Positions 1 through 8,924 of a stretch of DNA of 28,069 nucleotides are shown in pieces. Below the pieces are notes generated by a model, which was not told where the DNA came from, did no database searches, and saw nothing but the letters and a program-made list of their open reading frames with translations. Origin of the DNA: Syntrophaceae bacterium UBA5744 (lineage in GTDB: Bacteria; Desulfobacterota; Syntrophia; Syntrophales; UBA2192); assembly GCA_002419215.1 (NCBI GenBank), contig DIFQ01000116.1, forward strand, positions 1 to 28,069, read 5' to 3'. Within the stretch, counting starts at the first letter, position 1. The number at the start of each line of letters is the position of its first letter. The translations under genes and the position numbers were made by a program.

Positions 1-1064
1 ATGCAGCTCACGATGAGCGCCGTGCCCCCGTAGGACAAAAAGGGCAGTGCCATGCCCTTCGTGGGGATGAGCCCCATGACGCCTGCGATATTGATGAAGG
101 CCTCCATCGCGAGCAGGATCGTGATCCCCGATGCCAGCAGGCTCCCGAAGGTGTCCTGGACCCGGAAGGCGATCACAAATCCCCTGAAGATCAAAAGCCC
201 GAAGAGCACGATGACCGTGCAGATCCCGATAAAGCCGCTCTCCTCGGCGATGATGGAGAGGATGAAGTCCGTGTGCGGCTCGGGCAGGTAAAACAGCTTC
301 TGCATCCCGTCGCCCAGCCCCACGCCGAAGGGTCCTCCCGACCCGAAGGACAGGAAGGACTGGATGATCTGGAACCCCTTATGCTGGGGATCCTTCCAGG
401 GGTCCATGAAGGTGTTCCATCGATCCATGCGGTAGCCCTTCATCATGACGAGGGTCACCGCCACGGGGATGAGCGCCAGCATCGATCCGGCGAGATAACG
501 GAATCGCACCCCTGCGATGTAGAGGACCGACAGGGCCACGGCCACGATCAGTACGGCCGAGCCGAAGTCGGGTTGCTTCACGATCAGCGCCACGGGCACC
601 ATCACGATGGCCAGCGGCAGGAGGAACCCCTTCAGGAATTCCTGAAGGTGGGCCGACTTGCGTGTCAGGTAGTGGGCGAGGAAGACGACGACGAGGACCT
701 TCACGAGCTCGGCGACCTGGAAGGTGAAAAACCCGAGGTTGAGCCAGCGGCGCGCGCCGCCCTTCGTGACACCGATGCCGGGCAGGAAGATCGCGACCAG
801 CAGGACGATCGATACCCCCAGGCCCGCGTAAGCCACGCCGCGCAGCCACGTGTAGGGCATCTTCATGAGAAAGATCATGGTCGTGAGTCCGACGACGAGG
901 AAGAAAAGCTGCTTCTTGAGGAAGAAGTACCCGTCTCCGTATTTCTGCAGGGCGAGCATGTAGCTCGAGCTGTAGATCATCACGGTGCCGAAGGCGATGA
1001 GCACCAGCACGATGAAAAACAGGATGAAGTCGGGTCGTCTTCCCCTTGCAGGTGTTTCGGCCAT
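1..1064 (-). CDS. ftsW: FtsW, SEDS-family septal peptidoglycan polymerase (3' end cut off)
   Basis: Reading the minus strand from an ATG at 1064 gives 354 codons with no stop before the window edge, so only the last few residues are missing. The protein is a string of hydrophobic segments. SEDS-family landmarks are visible: GARRWLNLGFFTFQVAELVK in the middle, KQPDFGSA, and near the C-terminus IAEESGFIG and PFLSYGGTALI. Known role: an inner-membrane glycosyltransferase that polymerises lipid II at the septum together with its class B PBP partner (ftsI, same cluster). The ATG lies 8 nt after the murD stop, so it is translated from the dcw transcript. murG/murC would be expected beyond the edge. 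RodA is a close paralogue, but the dcw position favours FtsW. Confidence 0.95.
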   Translation of the reverse strand, partial: MAETPARGRRPDFILFFIVLVLIAFGTVMIYSSSYMLALQKYGDGYFFLKKQLFFLVVGLTTMIFLMKMPYTWLRGVAYAGLGVSIVLLVAIFLPGIGVTKGGARRWLNLGFFTFQVAELVKVLVVVFLAHYLTRKSAHLQEFLKGFLLPLAIVMVPVALIVKQPDFGSAVLIVAVALSVLYIAGVRFRYLAGSMLALIPVAVTLVMMKGYRMDRWNTFMDPWKDPQHKGFQIIQSFLSFGSGGPFGVGLGDGMQKLFYLPEPHTDFILSIIAEESGFIGICTVIVLFGLLIFRGFVIAFRVQDTFGSLLASGITILLAMEAFINIAGVMGLIPTKGMALPFLSYGGTALIVSC

Positions 1065-1072
1065 GGGGTCGC

Positions 1073-2449
1073 TCAATTCCTCTGCGTTGCGCTCTTGCGG
1101 TCTTTGAGCCCGCGTACGGTTTCCTTGAACACATCGCCTCGATGGGAGTAGCTGCGAAACTCGTCGAAGCTCGCGCATCCCGGCGAAAGCAGGACCACGT
1201 CGCCGGGGGCGGCATCGTCATAAGCGGCATGGACGGCATCTCTCATCGTGGCCGCCGTCACCGTTTTCACGATCCCGCCGATCTTTTCGCCGATTCGATC
1301 GCGGGCCTCGCCGAAGAGGATCATCTCCTTGACGTGCCGGCGGATGAGCGGCTCCAGGGTTTCGAAGTCCCCCTTCTTGTCGCGGCCGCCCAGCAGCAGC
1401 AGGACGGGCGCCTCGAAGGCCTCCAGGGCCCTCACCGCGGCGCTCACGTTTGTCCCTTTCGAGTCGTTGTAGAAGGCCACCCCGCCTTTCTTGCCTGCAA
1501 ACTCGATGCGGTGGGCAAGCCCCGTGAAGCTCCCCAGGGCCTCTACGATGGCGCCGGGCGTGCAGCCGGCGTATCGGGCCGCCATGACGGCGGCCATGAC
1601 GTTTTCCACGTTGTGCCGCCCGGGGATCCGGATCATGGACCGGGGGTAAGTCTCGATCTCCCTGCCGCCGGCCCGGTACAGCAGCCGATCCCCCTCGAGG
1701 CTCATGCCTTCGCCAGGCACGGCTTTCGTGCTGAAAAAGACGACCCGGGCCTTGAGCCGCTTTGCCAGCGCCGCCGACTCCGCCTCGTCGGCGTTGAGCA
1801 CGGCGAGATCGCCCGGTAGCTGGTTTGCGAAGATCCTCTCCTTGGCCCAGCGGTACTCCGCGTAATCGGCATGGTAGTCCAGGTGGTCGGGCGCCATGTT
1901 GAGAAGTACCGCCACCTGGGCCCGGAAGGTCTCGATGCGTTGAAGCTGGAAGCTGCTCATCTCGACGACGGCCCACTCGTCCTGTTGGGGCCCGCCGACA
2001 TAACCGATCAGCGGGCTTCCGATATTGCCGCCGACGAAGGCCTTCTTTCCCGCCTTCTCGAGGATGTGGCCGATGAGGGTTGTCACCGTCGTCTTTCCGT
2101 TCGTTCCCGTGATGGCGATGACGGGCACCCGGAGAAACCGGAAGGCCAGCTCGACCTCGCTCACCACCGGGATGCCCCGTTTTTCCGCTTCACGCAGGAT
2201 CGGGTTGAAGGGCGGCACGCCGGGCGAGGGGACGACCAGGTCGATCCCCTCGACAATCGCCGGGTCGGCGACTCCCGCAGAAACGCGAAGGGAAAGGCCC
2301 GCCAGGGCCCCAAGGGCCTCCTGGAGCTCCGCCCGGGGCTTCTCGTCGGAAACGGTCACGATCGCCCCCTTCGCGGCCGCAAACCGCGCCGTTGCGATCC
2401 CCGTTTTCCCGAGGCCGATGACCAGGATTTTCTTGGTTGCAAGCTCCAC
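1073..2449 (-). CDS. murD: UDP-N-acetylmuramoyl-L-alanine--D-glutamate ligase MurD
   Basis: A 458-residue Mur ligase. It begins with a Rossmann-type segment (KKILVIGLGKTGIATARFA), followed by the ATP-binding loop ITGTNGKTTVTTLIG near residue 115 and the C-terminal Mur ligase domain with YNDSKGTN and LLLGGRDKKGDF. Known role: cytoplasmic ATP-dependent addition of D-glutamate to UDP-MurNAc-L-Ala. The start is a GTG at 2449, 9 nt after the mraY stop; an AAGG overlapping that stop can serve as ribosome binding site. Length and order (mraY-murD-ftsW) match the standard dcw arrangement. Confidence 0.97.
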   Translation of the reverse strand: MELATKKILVIGLGKTGIATARFAAAKGAIVTVSDEKPRAELQEALGALAGLSLRVSAGVADPAIVEGIDLVVPSPGVPPFNPILREAEKRGIPVVSEVELAFRFLRVPVIAITGTNGKTTVTTLIGHILEKAGKKAFVGGNIGSPLIGYVGGPQQDEWAVVEMSSFQLQRIETFRAQVAVLLNMAPDHLDYHADYAEYRWAKERIFANQLPGDLAVLNADEAESAALAKRLKARVVFFSTKAVPGEGMSLEGDRLLYRAGGREIETYPRSMIRIPGRHNVENVMAAVMAARYAGCTPGAIVEALGSFTGLAHRIEFAGKKGGVAFYNDSKGTNVSAAVRALEAFEAPVLLLLGGRDKKGDFETLEPLIRRHVKEMILFGEARDRIGEKIGGIVKTVTAATMRDAVHAAYDDAAPGDVVLLSPGCASFDEFRSYSHRGDVFKETVRGLKDRKSATQRN

Positions 2450-2458
2450 GGTTCGACC

Positions 2459-3538
2459 TTACCTCAGCTTCAGGGTACTGATGGCCACGAGGGCCAGGAT
2501 GATCGAGATGATCCAGAAGCGCACGATCACCTTCGGCTCGGCCCACCCCTTCAGCTCGAAGTGATGGTGGATGGGGGCCATGCGGAAGATGCGCTTGCCG
2601 TTCGAGATCTTGAACCAGCCGACCTGGAAGATGACCGAAACGGTCTCCAGCACGAAGACCCCGCCCACGATCGCGAGCAGCAGCTCCTGCTTCGTCACGA
2701 TGGCCAGGGTGCCCAGGGCGCCGCCCAGGGAGAGCGACCCCACGTCGCCCATGAAGACCTGCGCCGGGTAGGTGTTGTACCAGAGAAAGCCCAGGCAGGC
2801 CCCCACCATGGCTCCGCAGAAGATGGCCAGCTCGCCCGTGCCGGGCACGTAGGGGATCTGCAGATATCCGGAAATCCTTGCATTTCCGGCGAAGTAGGCA
2901 AAGAGCAGGTACGTGATGAAGCAGATCAGCGCAGGCCCGATGGCCAGGCCGTCCAGGCCGTCGGTGAGGTTGACGGCATTGGCCGCCCCGACGATGACGA
3001 AGGCCGTGAAGAGGACGTACCCCCAGCCCAGGTCGGGCAGCATGGTCTTGAAGAAGGGGATCGTGATCGCCTCGCTGAAATTCGGCTTCAGATACAGGAT
3101 GATGCCGATGAACAGGGCGATCCCGAACTCGAAGATGAGCCGCGTCCGCCCGGAGATCCCCTTGCTGTTCTTTTGCGTGAGCTTGTTGAAATCGTCGAAA
3201 AACCCGATGAGGCCGAAGCCGACCGTGACGACGATGAGCATCCAGACGAAGTCGTTCGTCAGGTTCGCCCACAAAAGCGTCGAGATCACCACGGAGAAGA
3301 TGATCATGATGCCGCCCATGGTCGGCGTGCCGGATTTCGCCAGGTGCGTTTCGGGCCCGTCCTCCCGGATGGACTGCCCGATCTGCAGCAATTCGAGCTT
3401 GCGGATGAGCCAGGGCCCGAAGACAAAGCAGATGGCAAGCGCCGTGATGGCGGCGTAGATCGTCCGGAACGTGATGTACCGGAACACGTTGAAGTACGAG
3501 AACGTCTCGTGCAGGGGGTATAACAGATGATAGATCAA
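2459..3538 (-). CDS. mraY: Phospho-N-acetylmuramoyl-pentapeptide transferase MraY
   Basis: A 359-residue polytopic membrane enzyme that makes lipid I from UDP-MurNAc-pentapeptide and undecaprenyl phosphate. Visible hallmarks are SGTPTMGG, the catalytic NLTDGLDGLA segment, GDVGSLSLGG and the C-terminal MAPIHHHFELKGW. The start is a TTG at 3538: it sits about 9 nt downstream of GGGAGG, and the N-terminus it gives (MIYHLL...FNVFRYITFR) lines up with the family. It is the only gene in the cluster preceded by a long untranslated gap (112 nt from murF), and that gap contains a hairpin with a T-rich tail, so mraY expression may be set separately from the upstream genes. Confidence 0.96.
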   Translation of the reverse strand: MIYHLLYPLHETFSYFNVFRYITFRTIYAAITALAICFVFGPWLIRKLELLQIGQSIREDGPETHLAKSGTPTMGGIMIIFSVVISTLLWANLTNDFVWMLIVVTVGFGLIGFFDDFNKLTQKNSKGISGRTRLIFEFGIALFIGIILYLKPNFSEAITIPFFKTMLPDLGWGYVLFTAFVIVGAANAVNLTDGLDGLAIGPALICFITYLLFAYFAGNARISGYLQIPYVPGTGELAIFCGAMVGACLGFLWYNTYPAQVFMGDVGSLSLGGALGTLAIVTKQELLLAIVGGVFVLETVSVIFQVGWFKISNGKRIFRMAPIHHHFELKGWAEPKVIVRFWIISIILALVAISTLKLR

Positions 3539-3555
3539 AACGACCGTCCTCCCAT

Positions 3556-3594
3556 AAATAACAAAACCCCAACTCGCCGCACAAGCAGTTGGGG
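3556..3594 (-). terminator. Terminator-like hairpin in the murF-mraY gap
   Basis: On the minus strand a perfect 8-bp stem (CCCCAACT/AGTTGGGG, arms 3594-3587 and 3574-3567, 12-nt loop) is followed at once by TTTTGTTATTT. That is the layout of an intrinsic terminator or attenuator, inside an operon whose other genes are nearly contiguous. The T-run is interrupted, so read-through is likely. Confidence 0.55.
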
Positions 3595-3650
3595 ATACGT
3601 CGGGGCCATGCCCCCACAGGTTGAGGTCGTATCCCTATCACAGGTCCTTT
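3592..3650 (-). promoter_or_regulatory. Candidate mraY leader with a helix competing with the terminator
   Basis: Upstream of the terminator hairpin, minus-strand GGGATACG (3635-3628) can pair with CGTATCCC (3599-3592), an 8-bp stem enclosing a small GGGGC/GCCCC hairpin (arms 3614-3610 and 3606-3602). Its 3' arm shares bases 3592-3594 with the 5' arm of the terminator stem, so both cannot form fully at once. A further segment, CCTCAAC (3627-3621), could pair with the GTTGGGG arm of the terminator with one G-T wobble. No known riboswitch consensus was recognised. The pairing is read from sequence; the regulatory role is inference. Confidence 0.4.
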
Positions 3651-5075
3651 TCACTTTGCAACCCCGATTGCGCTGAGGATCGCCTGGACGATCTCTTCCA
3701 TTTTCATCTTCCGCGAGCCCTTGACGAGGACCCAGTCACCCGTCTTGAGGCAGGCCTTCAGGTGGGCCGCCGTCTCCTCGGTGGAGAGGTCGATGAGCAC
3801 CTGGTCGCTCTTCATCCCGCGCTTCATGGCCCCTTTCGCGGTCGCGCGGGCGAAATCCCCCCGGAGATAGACCTTGCTGACCCCGGTATCGGCCAGGCTG
3901 CGCCCGATCTCCTCGTGGTACCTCTCCGCCTCGCCGCCCAGTTCGAGCATGTCCCCCAGGATCACGGTGCTGCGGCACTCGCCCTTCAGCCCCTGGAGCG
4001 TCTTGAGTGCCACGGCCACCGATGCGGGGTTCGCGTTGTAGGTGTCGTCGACGAGGGTTCCGCCGTTTTTCAGCCGGTATACCTCCATGCGCCCCCCCAC
4101 GGGCTTGAAGGCCATGAGCCCCTGGCAGACTGCGTCAAAGGAAAGCCCCGCGGCGCTCGAAGCCGCCGCAGCGGCCAGGGCATTGGAGACATTGTGAAAC
4201 CCGAGAACCGGCAGCAGGATCTCCCTTGAGGCCCCTTCCATGAGGAGCTTGAAGATCGTGCCTTTCTCTCCCTCGTGGGTGATGTGCGATGCCGTTACGT
4301 CGGCATCGGCCTGGATCCCGAAGGTGATCTTTTCCCCTTTCCATTTTTCCGCCCAGGGGGCCAGGGCCTCGTCATCGAGGTTGATGACGGCCGTGCCCCG
4401 GTTGTCCATGACGCGGAAGAGGTCGCCTTTCTCCTCCCGGATCGTCTCGAGAGACTTGAGGCCCTCCAGGTGGGCCGGTCCGACGTTGGTGATGACACCC
4501 ACGGTGGGCAACGCGATTTCGGTGAGGCGGGCAATCTCGCCCCGCCGGTTGGTCCCCATCTCGAGGACGGCGACCTCATGGGACTCGTTGAGCTGAAAGA
4601 GGGTCATCGGGAGTCCCACGAGGTTGTTGAGGTTCCCCTCGTTTTTCAGAAGCCGCTTTTCCCGCCCCATGATGGCGGCCGCCATCTCCTTCGTGGTCGT
4701 CTTTCCCGAGCTTCCCGTGATGGCCACAACGGGAACCCGGAACCGGGCACGCCAGTGGCGCGCCAGATCGCCCAGGGCTCTCAGCGTATCGTCCACGGAA
4801 ATGACCGCCGCCTCGCCGGCGCTCTTTTCCAGGAGGCCCTCCCGGCCCCTCTGGACGAGGATCCCCGCGGCCCCGGCGTCCACGGCCTGACCGATGTAGT
4901 CGTGCCCGTCGAAGCGCGCACCCGCCAGCGGCACGAAGAGGTTTCCGGCCGCAATCGACCGCGTATCCGTGGAGACGCCGTCGAAGAGGGCGGCCCGGCC
5001 GGGCCGGACGAGGCTGCCCCCCGTGGCGTTCCGCACGTCGTCCGGCGAGAATCGGGGGGTTGAGATCTGTTTCAC
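3651..5075 (-). CDS. murF: UDP-N-acetylmuramoyl-tripeptide--D-alanyl-D-alanine ligase MurF
   Basis: A 474-residue Mur ligase. The N-terminal domain contains DTRSIAAGNLFVPL and ARFDGHDY, the ATP loop is VVAITGSSGKTTTKEM, and the central domain has LKNEGNLNNLVGLP, characteristic of MurF. The C-terminal domain has DDTYNANPASV and VILGDMLELG. Known role: addition of D-Ala-D-Ala to the UDP-MurNAc tripeptide in the cytoplasm. The start is GTG at 5075, overlapping the murE stop (GTGA), which implies translational coupling. After its stop comes the only large gap in the cluster. Confidence 0.97.
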   Translation of the reverse strand: MKQISTPRFSPDDVRNATGGSLVRPGRAALFDGVSTDTRSIAAGNLFVPLAGARFDGHDYIGQAVDAGAAGILVQRGREGLLEKSAGEAAVISVDDTLRALGDLARHWRARFRVPVVAITGSSGKTTTKEMAAAIMGREKRLLKNEGNLNNLVGLPMTLFQLNESHEVAVLEMGTNRRGEIARLTEIALPTVGVITNVGPAHLEGLKSLETIREEKGDLFRVMDNRGTAVINLDDEALAPWAEKWKGEKITFGIQADADVTASHITHEGEKGTIFKLLMEGASREILLPVLGFHNVSNALAAAAASSAAGLSFDAVCQGLMAFKPVGGRMEVYRLKNGGTLVDDTYNANPASVAVALKTLQGLKGECRSTVILGDMLELGGEAERYHEEIGRSLADTGVSKVYLRGDFARATAKGAMKRGMKSDQVLIDLSTEETAAHLKACLKTGDWVLVKGSRKMKMEEIVQAILSAIGVAK

Positions 5076-6610
5076 CGCGCGCTCCCTCGCTTCCTGTCCA
5101 GGGCTTCCCGGCCCACTGTCCGGTCGTCAAAGGGGACGGTCCTTGTTCCGATGATCTGGTAGTCCTCGTGGCCCTTGCCGGCGATGAGGACGATATCTTC
5201 CGCTTTCGCCAGGTCGACGGCGAGGCCTATGGCCTGCCGCCTGTCGGCAACGACGGTGTAGACCTTGCCGGGACCCGCGGCGCGCAATTCATCGGCGCTC
5301 GCTTTCTTCATCACGCCGGCGTCGATCCCGCCCTCGATGGCGCCGATGATGGCGAGCGGCTCCTCGGTGCGGGGGTTGTCGGAGGTGATGATGACGAGAT
5401 CGCTCTCGTCGGCGGCGGCCCTGCCCATCAGGGGGCGCTTGCCCCGGTCGCGGTCGCCGCCGCAGCCGAAGACGGTGATGACCCGGCCTTTACGGAACTG
5501 CGCGAGGTTCTGGAGCACCCGCCTCAGGGCGTCTTCCGAGTGGGCGTAATCGACGAAGACGGCGGGTTCCCCCGTCTCGCTGATCTTCTCGAGGCGGCCG
5601 GGGACGGGCCTTGCAATCTCGATTCCCCGCTGAATGGCCGACAGCGGGATTCCCAGGTGGAAGGCCGCGGCCGTGGCGGCGAGGATATTGGAGAGGTTGA
5701 ACCGTCCGCTGAGCGGCGCCCGGATCGGGAAGGCGCCGGCCGGGGTTTCAATCTCCGCCCGGATCTCGCCGAGGCCGAGTTGCACCTCCTTCGCCTGGAT
5801 GAAGGCGATCGAGTCGATGCCGAAGGTCACGATCCCCGTTGCAGGTCTCAACTCCTCGGCGAGCCTCCGGCCCCAGGGATCGTCGACGTTGATGATCCTT
5901 CCCTGCCGGCGGCCGTTCTTTTCCCCTGCCAGCAGGTCCGTGAAGAAGCGCTTCTTGGAAGCGAAGTAATCCTCCATGGTGCCGTGGAAGTCGAGGTGGT
6001 CCCGGGTGAGGTTCATGAAAATGCCCAGGTCGAACTCGCAGTCCTCCACCCGTCTCAACTCCAGGGCGTGCGAGGAGACCTCCATGACCACGTGGGTGAC
6101 GCCGGCGTCGCGGATCCCGGCGAGCAGGCGCTGCAACTCGAAGGACTCGGGGGTGGTGTGCGAAGCGGCGAGCACCGTCTCTCCCCAGCGGTAGTTGACG
6201 GTCCCGATGACGCCGGGCTCGCAGCCCGCTTCTCTCAAGATGGATTCGAGGAGGTAGGTGACCGTCGTCTTTCCGTTGGTGCCGGTCACGCCGATCAGTC
6301 CGATTGCGCCGGAGGGATTCTCGAAGAAATTCTTCCCCAGGACCCCCAGGGCCCGGCGGCTGTCGCGCACCCGGATGGAGGTGTAGCTTGCGTGCCGGGC
6401 GATCTCCTTCTCGTAGACGATGGCCTTCGCCCCGCGCCGGACGGCCTCGGGGACGAAGAGATGCCCGTCGGATTTCATCCCCGTGACGGCGACGAACAGA
6501 AAGTCCGCTTCGCAGCGCCGCGAGTCGAAGCAGATTCCCTCGATCTCCCGGGCCCGCGTCCCGTGAACCTCCAGGACATCGACGTTATCCAGCAGTTGAA
6601 GCAAGTCCAC
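5072..6610 (-). CDS. murE: UDP-N-acetylmuramoyl-L-alanyl-D-glutamate--2,6-diaminopimelate ligase MurE
   Basis: A 512-residue Mur ligase with the ATP loop VTGTNGKTTVTYLLE near residues 108-122, followed by HTTPESFELQ and ARPVPGRLE. DNPR at residues 411-414 is the motif that in this family goes with selection of meso-diaminopimelate rather than lysine, so the peptidoglycan is predicted to be of the meso-DAP type. The start is GTG at 6610, 9 nt after the ftsI stop, with GAGAGG about 6 nt upstream. It overlaps murF by 4 nt. Confidence 0.97.
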   Translation of the reverse strand: MDLLQLLDNVDVLEVHGTRAREIEGICFDSRRCEADFLFVAVTGMKSDGHLFVPEAVRRGAKAIVYEKEIARHASYTSIRVRDSRRALGVLGKNFFENPSGAIGLIGVTGTNGKTTVTYLLESILREAGCEPGVIGTVNYRWGETVLAASHTTPESFELQRLLAGIRDAGVTHVVMEVSSHALELRRVEDCEFDLGIFMNLTRDHLDFHGTMEDYFASKKRFFTDLLAGEKNGRRQGRIINVDDPWGRRLAEELRPATGIVTFGIDSIAFIQAKEVQLGLGEIRAEIETPAGAFPIRAPLSGRFNLSNILAATAAAFHLGIPLSAIQRGIEIARPVPGRLEKISETGEPAVFVDYAHSEDALRRVLQNLAQFRKGRVITVFGCGGDRDRGKRPLMGRAAADESDLVIITSDNPRTEEPLAIIGAIEGGIDAGVMKKASADELRAAGPGKVYTVVADRRQAIGLAVDLAKAEDIVLIAGKGHEDYQIIGTRTVPFDDRTVGREALDRKRGSAR

Positions 6611-6619
6611 GTCGGCCTC

Positions 6620-8605
6620 TCAATCCCCGGTGCTGAAGGATACGGCGCACGTGCGGTTGCCCTTGAGCGGGCTTCCCGGCGCCGGTTTCTGGCTCGATGC
6701 CCAGCCGCTGCCCGAGACTTTCATCTCGATGCCTTTCTCCTGGGCCGCCTTCAGGGCCTGCCGGACCGTCATTCCCCGGAAGTCGGGCATGACGGCCTCT
6801 TCTTCGGTCACGGCGGCGCTGGCCGCCGGGATCACCGCGGGGGTCGATACGAGCTGGATCTTCGTGCCCGTGTTGATTTCCTGTTCCTGGACGGGGGGCG
6901 TCTCCCAGATGTCGTGCTCGAAGCAGCGGATGAGCTGCTGCGAGATGGACTTGAAGACGGGGGCTGCCGCCTGGCCGCCCCACTTGTGGAGCTGGGGCTC
7001 GTCGATGGAGACGAGCATCACGAAGCGCGGGTTTTCGGACGGGAAAAAGCCCATGAAGGAGGTCCGGACCCGTTCGCTGGAGAAGCGCTTGTTCGCAAAG
7101 TCGAACTTCTGGGCCGTGCCGGTCTTGCCGGCCACATCCACGTTGACGAGGGCCGCGTTCTTGCCGGTGCCGCCCTCCTCGCCCACGACGTTGGTCAGCA
7201 TCGTCGTCATCCTCCGGGCCGTGTCCGCGGAGATCACCCTGCGCACCGCCGTGGGGGCGAACTCACGGACCGTCTGCCCGTTTGCGTCGACGAATTTCTT
7301 CACGATGTGGGGCTGCATGAGCACCCCGTCGTTGGCGATGGCGGAAAGGGCCGAGACGAGCTGGATGGCCGTCACCGAGATCCCCTGGCCGAAGGCGACC
7401 GTGGAGGTGTCCACCTGCGTCCAGTTCTGCCAGGGTCGAAGCAGGCCCGCGATCTCGCCGGGCAGCTCGATGTTGGTCTTCCGGCCGAAGCCGAAATCCC
7501 TGATGTAGCGGTGGAACTTCTCCCGTCCCAGCTTTTCGGAGATCTTCACGGAGCCGATGTTGCTCGAGTATTTCAGGACCTCGCGCACCGTGAGGACCCC
7601 GTAGCGCTTGCGGTTCGCCTCGTGGAAGGTCGCATTGGCCACGCGGTAGGCGCCGTTTTCGCAATAGAAGCGGTCCGTCTCCTGCACGATGCCCTCTTCG
7701 ATGGCGGCGGCCACCAGGAAGGGCTTGAAGGTGGAGCCGGGGTCGAAGCAGTCCGTGATGGCCTTGTTGCGCTTGTTGTCCGCCGTGGCGCTCGCGTAGG
7801 CGTTCGGGTTGAACACGGGGCTGTTGGCCATGGCGAGGATCTCGCCCGTGCGGGGGTCCATGACGATGATGAAACCGCCGCGGGCGCGGGTCCGGAGAAC
7901 GGCCTCCTTCAGGTTGGACTCCACGGCATGCTGGATGCGGCTGTCGAGGGTGAGGACAAGGTTCAACTGCTCGTCCTTCTTGGCAACGGAGCGCTCCGGC
8001 AGGTAGAGCTTCTTCCCCCGGGCGTCACGGCCCCAGAGGATCTTCTCGGGCTCGCCCCGGAGGTAGCTGTCGTAGCGCATCTCGAGGCCCTCGAGGCCGT
8101 TGGAGTCCATGCCCACGAAGCCGATGATCTGGCCGGCCAGCTCCCGGTTCGGGTAGAAACGCTTGGGTTCCTGGATCAGGTAGACCCCTTCCAGCTTGAG
8201 ATTCTTGATCTGTTCGGACTGGGCGGGTGTGATCATGCGGGCGACCCAGCAGAAATTCTTCGATTTCGAGATCTGCTGGGCGATCGTCTTTTTGGGCTGA
8301 CCCGTCACGGCGGCCAGCTGTGCGGCCGCCTCGTGGACGTTGTCGATCTTGGAAGGGTCGGCAAAGACGGAGTCGGCGAGGATGCTCGCGGCAAGCTTCT
8401 CGCCGTTTCGATCGAAGATGATCCCCCGCTCGGGGTGGAGCTGGAGGGCCTTCTTGTGCTGTTGGTCGGCGAGGTTCTTGTAGGTCTTCCCCGTCATGAT
8501 CTGGAGGTGGAAGGCCCGGAAGACGAGCACGCAGAACAGCACCAGGAACGCCGCCAGCAGGGTGGCGATCCGGAAGCGGAACCATTTTCTGGACGGCATG
8601 CTCAT
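6620..8605 (-). CDS. ftsI: FtsI-type class B penicillin-binding protein with C-terminal PASTA domain
   Basis: A 661-residue septal transpeptidase with a short cytoplasmic N-terminus, one membrane segment (about residues 13-33), a PBP dimerisation domain and the transpeptidase domain. The catalytic motifs are present: S291-T-F-K294, S347-S-N349 and K494-T-G-T. The last 60 or so residues (MPDFRGMTVRQALKAAQEKG onward) form one PASTA domain, which Escherichia FtsI lacks but which is familiar in deltaproteobacterial and Gram-positive PBPs. Known role: cross-linking of septal peptidoglycan with FtsW. The ATG at 8605 overlaps the ftsL stop (ATGA); a second in-frame ATG lies two codons in. Confidence 0.95.
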   Translation of the reverse strand: MSMPSRKWFRFRIATLLAAFLVLFCVLVFRAFHLQIMTGKTYKNLADQQHKKALQLHPERGIIFDRNGEKLAASILADSVFADPSKIDNVHEAAAQLAAVTGQPKKTIAQQISKSKNFCWVARMITPAQSEQIKNLKLEGVYLIQEPKRFYPNRELAGQIIGFVGMDSNGLEGLEMRYDSYLRGEPEKILWGRDARGKKLYLPERSVAKKDEQLNLVLTLDSRIQHAVESNLKEAVLRTRARGGFIIVMDPRTGEILAMANSPVFNPNAYASATADNKRNKAITDCFDPGSTFKPFLVAAAIEEGIVQETDRFYCENGAYRVANATFHEANRKRYGVLTVREVLKYSSNIGSVKISEKLGREKFHRYIRDFGFGRKTNIELPGEIAGLLRPWQNWTQVDTSTVAFGQGISVTAIQLVSALSAIANDGVLMQPHIVKKFVDANGQTVREFAPTAVRRVISADTARRMTTMLTNVVGEEGGTGKNAALVNVDVAGKTGTAQKFDFANKRFSSERVRTSFMGFFPSENPRFVMLVSIDEPQLHKWGGQAAAPVFKSISQQLIRCFEHDIWETPPVQEQEINTGTKIQLVSTPAVIPAASAAVTEEEAVMPDFRGMTVRQALKAAQEKGIEMKVSGSGWASSQKPAPGSPLKGNRTCAVSFSTGD

Positions 8606-8922
8606 TTGATGAGAACCACCTGCTCCCGTTCAGGGTATTGAAGCTTCAGCTTGTCCCGGGCAATGGACTCGATCCGCTGGGGCGATTTCAGCGTGGCGAT
8701 CTCCACCTTCAGCCTGCGGTTTTCCTCTGTGAGGTTGTCCCGGACGGTCATTTCCTCGGCGATCCGGTACTTGAGCTGCGTGTTGTGGAGATGGGACCAG
8801 ACGTAGACGAGCGCCACGGCCACCAGGACGAGAAGCGACAGGATGAACGTGGAGACGCGAAGCCCCGTTGTCGCCCTCACATCCACTGCCGCTCTGGGCC
8901 TTGCCACTTTCGCGATGGGCAT
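8602..8922 (-). CDS. ftsL: Cell division protein FtsL
   Basis: A 106-residue bitopic protein: a short basic N-terminus, one hydrophobic helix (STFILSLLVLVAVALVYVW, about residues 24-42), then a heptad-rich stretch (EEMTVRDNLTEENRRLKVEI) and IARDKLKLQYPEREQVVLIK. That is the FtsL/DivIC plan, and the position between rsmH and ftsI is diagnostic. The reading frame is open far upstream into rsmH. The ATG at 8922 was chosen because it is 2 nt beyond the rsmH stop, has GAGAGG upstream, and gives a normal FtsL length. Known role: divisome scaffold with FtsQ and FtsB. Confidence 0.9.
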   Translation of the reverse strand: MPIAKVARPRAAVDVRATTGLRVSTFILSLLVLVAVALVYVWSHLHNTQLKYRIAEEMTVRDNLTEENRRLKVEIATLKSPQRIESIARDKLKLQYPEREQVVLIK

Positions 8923-8924
8923 CG

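Noticed and set aside
1871..3523. Plus-strand open frame opposite murD and mraY
   Set aside because: Charged, Asp-rich shadow composition and no family resemblance.
5060..8641. Plus-strand open frame of 1193 codons opposite murE and ftsI
   Set aside because: Low-complexity Asp/Gly/His/Arg-rich shadow of GC-rich coding sequence; the minus-strand genes have complete family motifs and catalytic residues.
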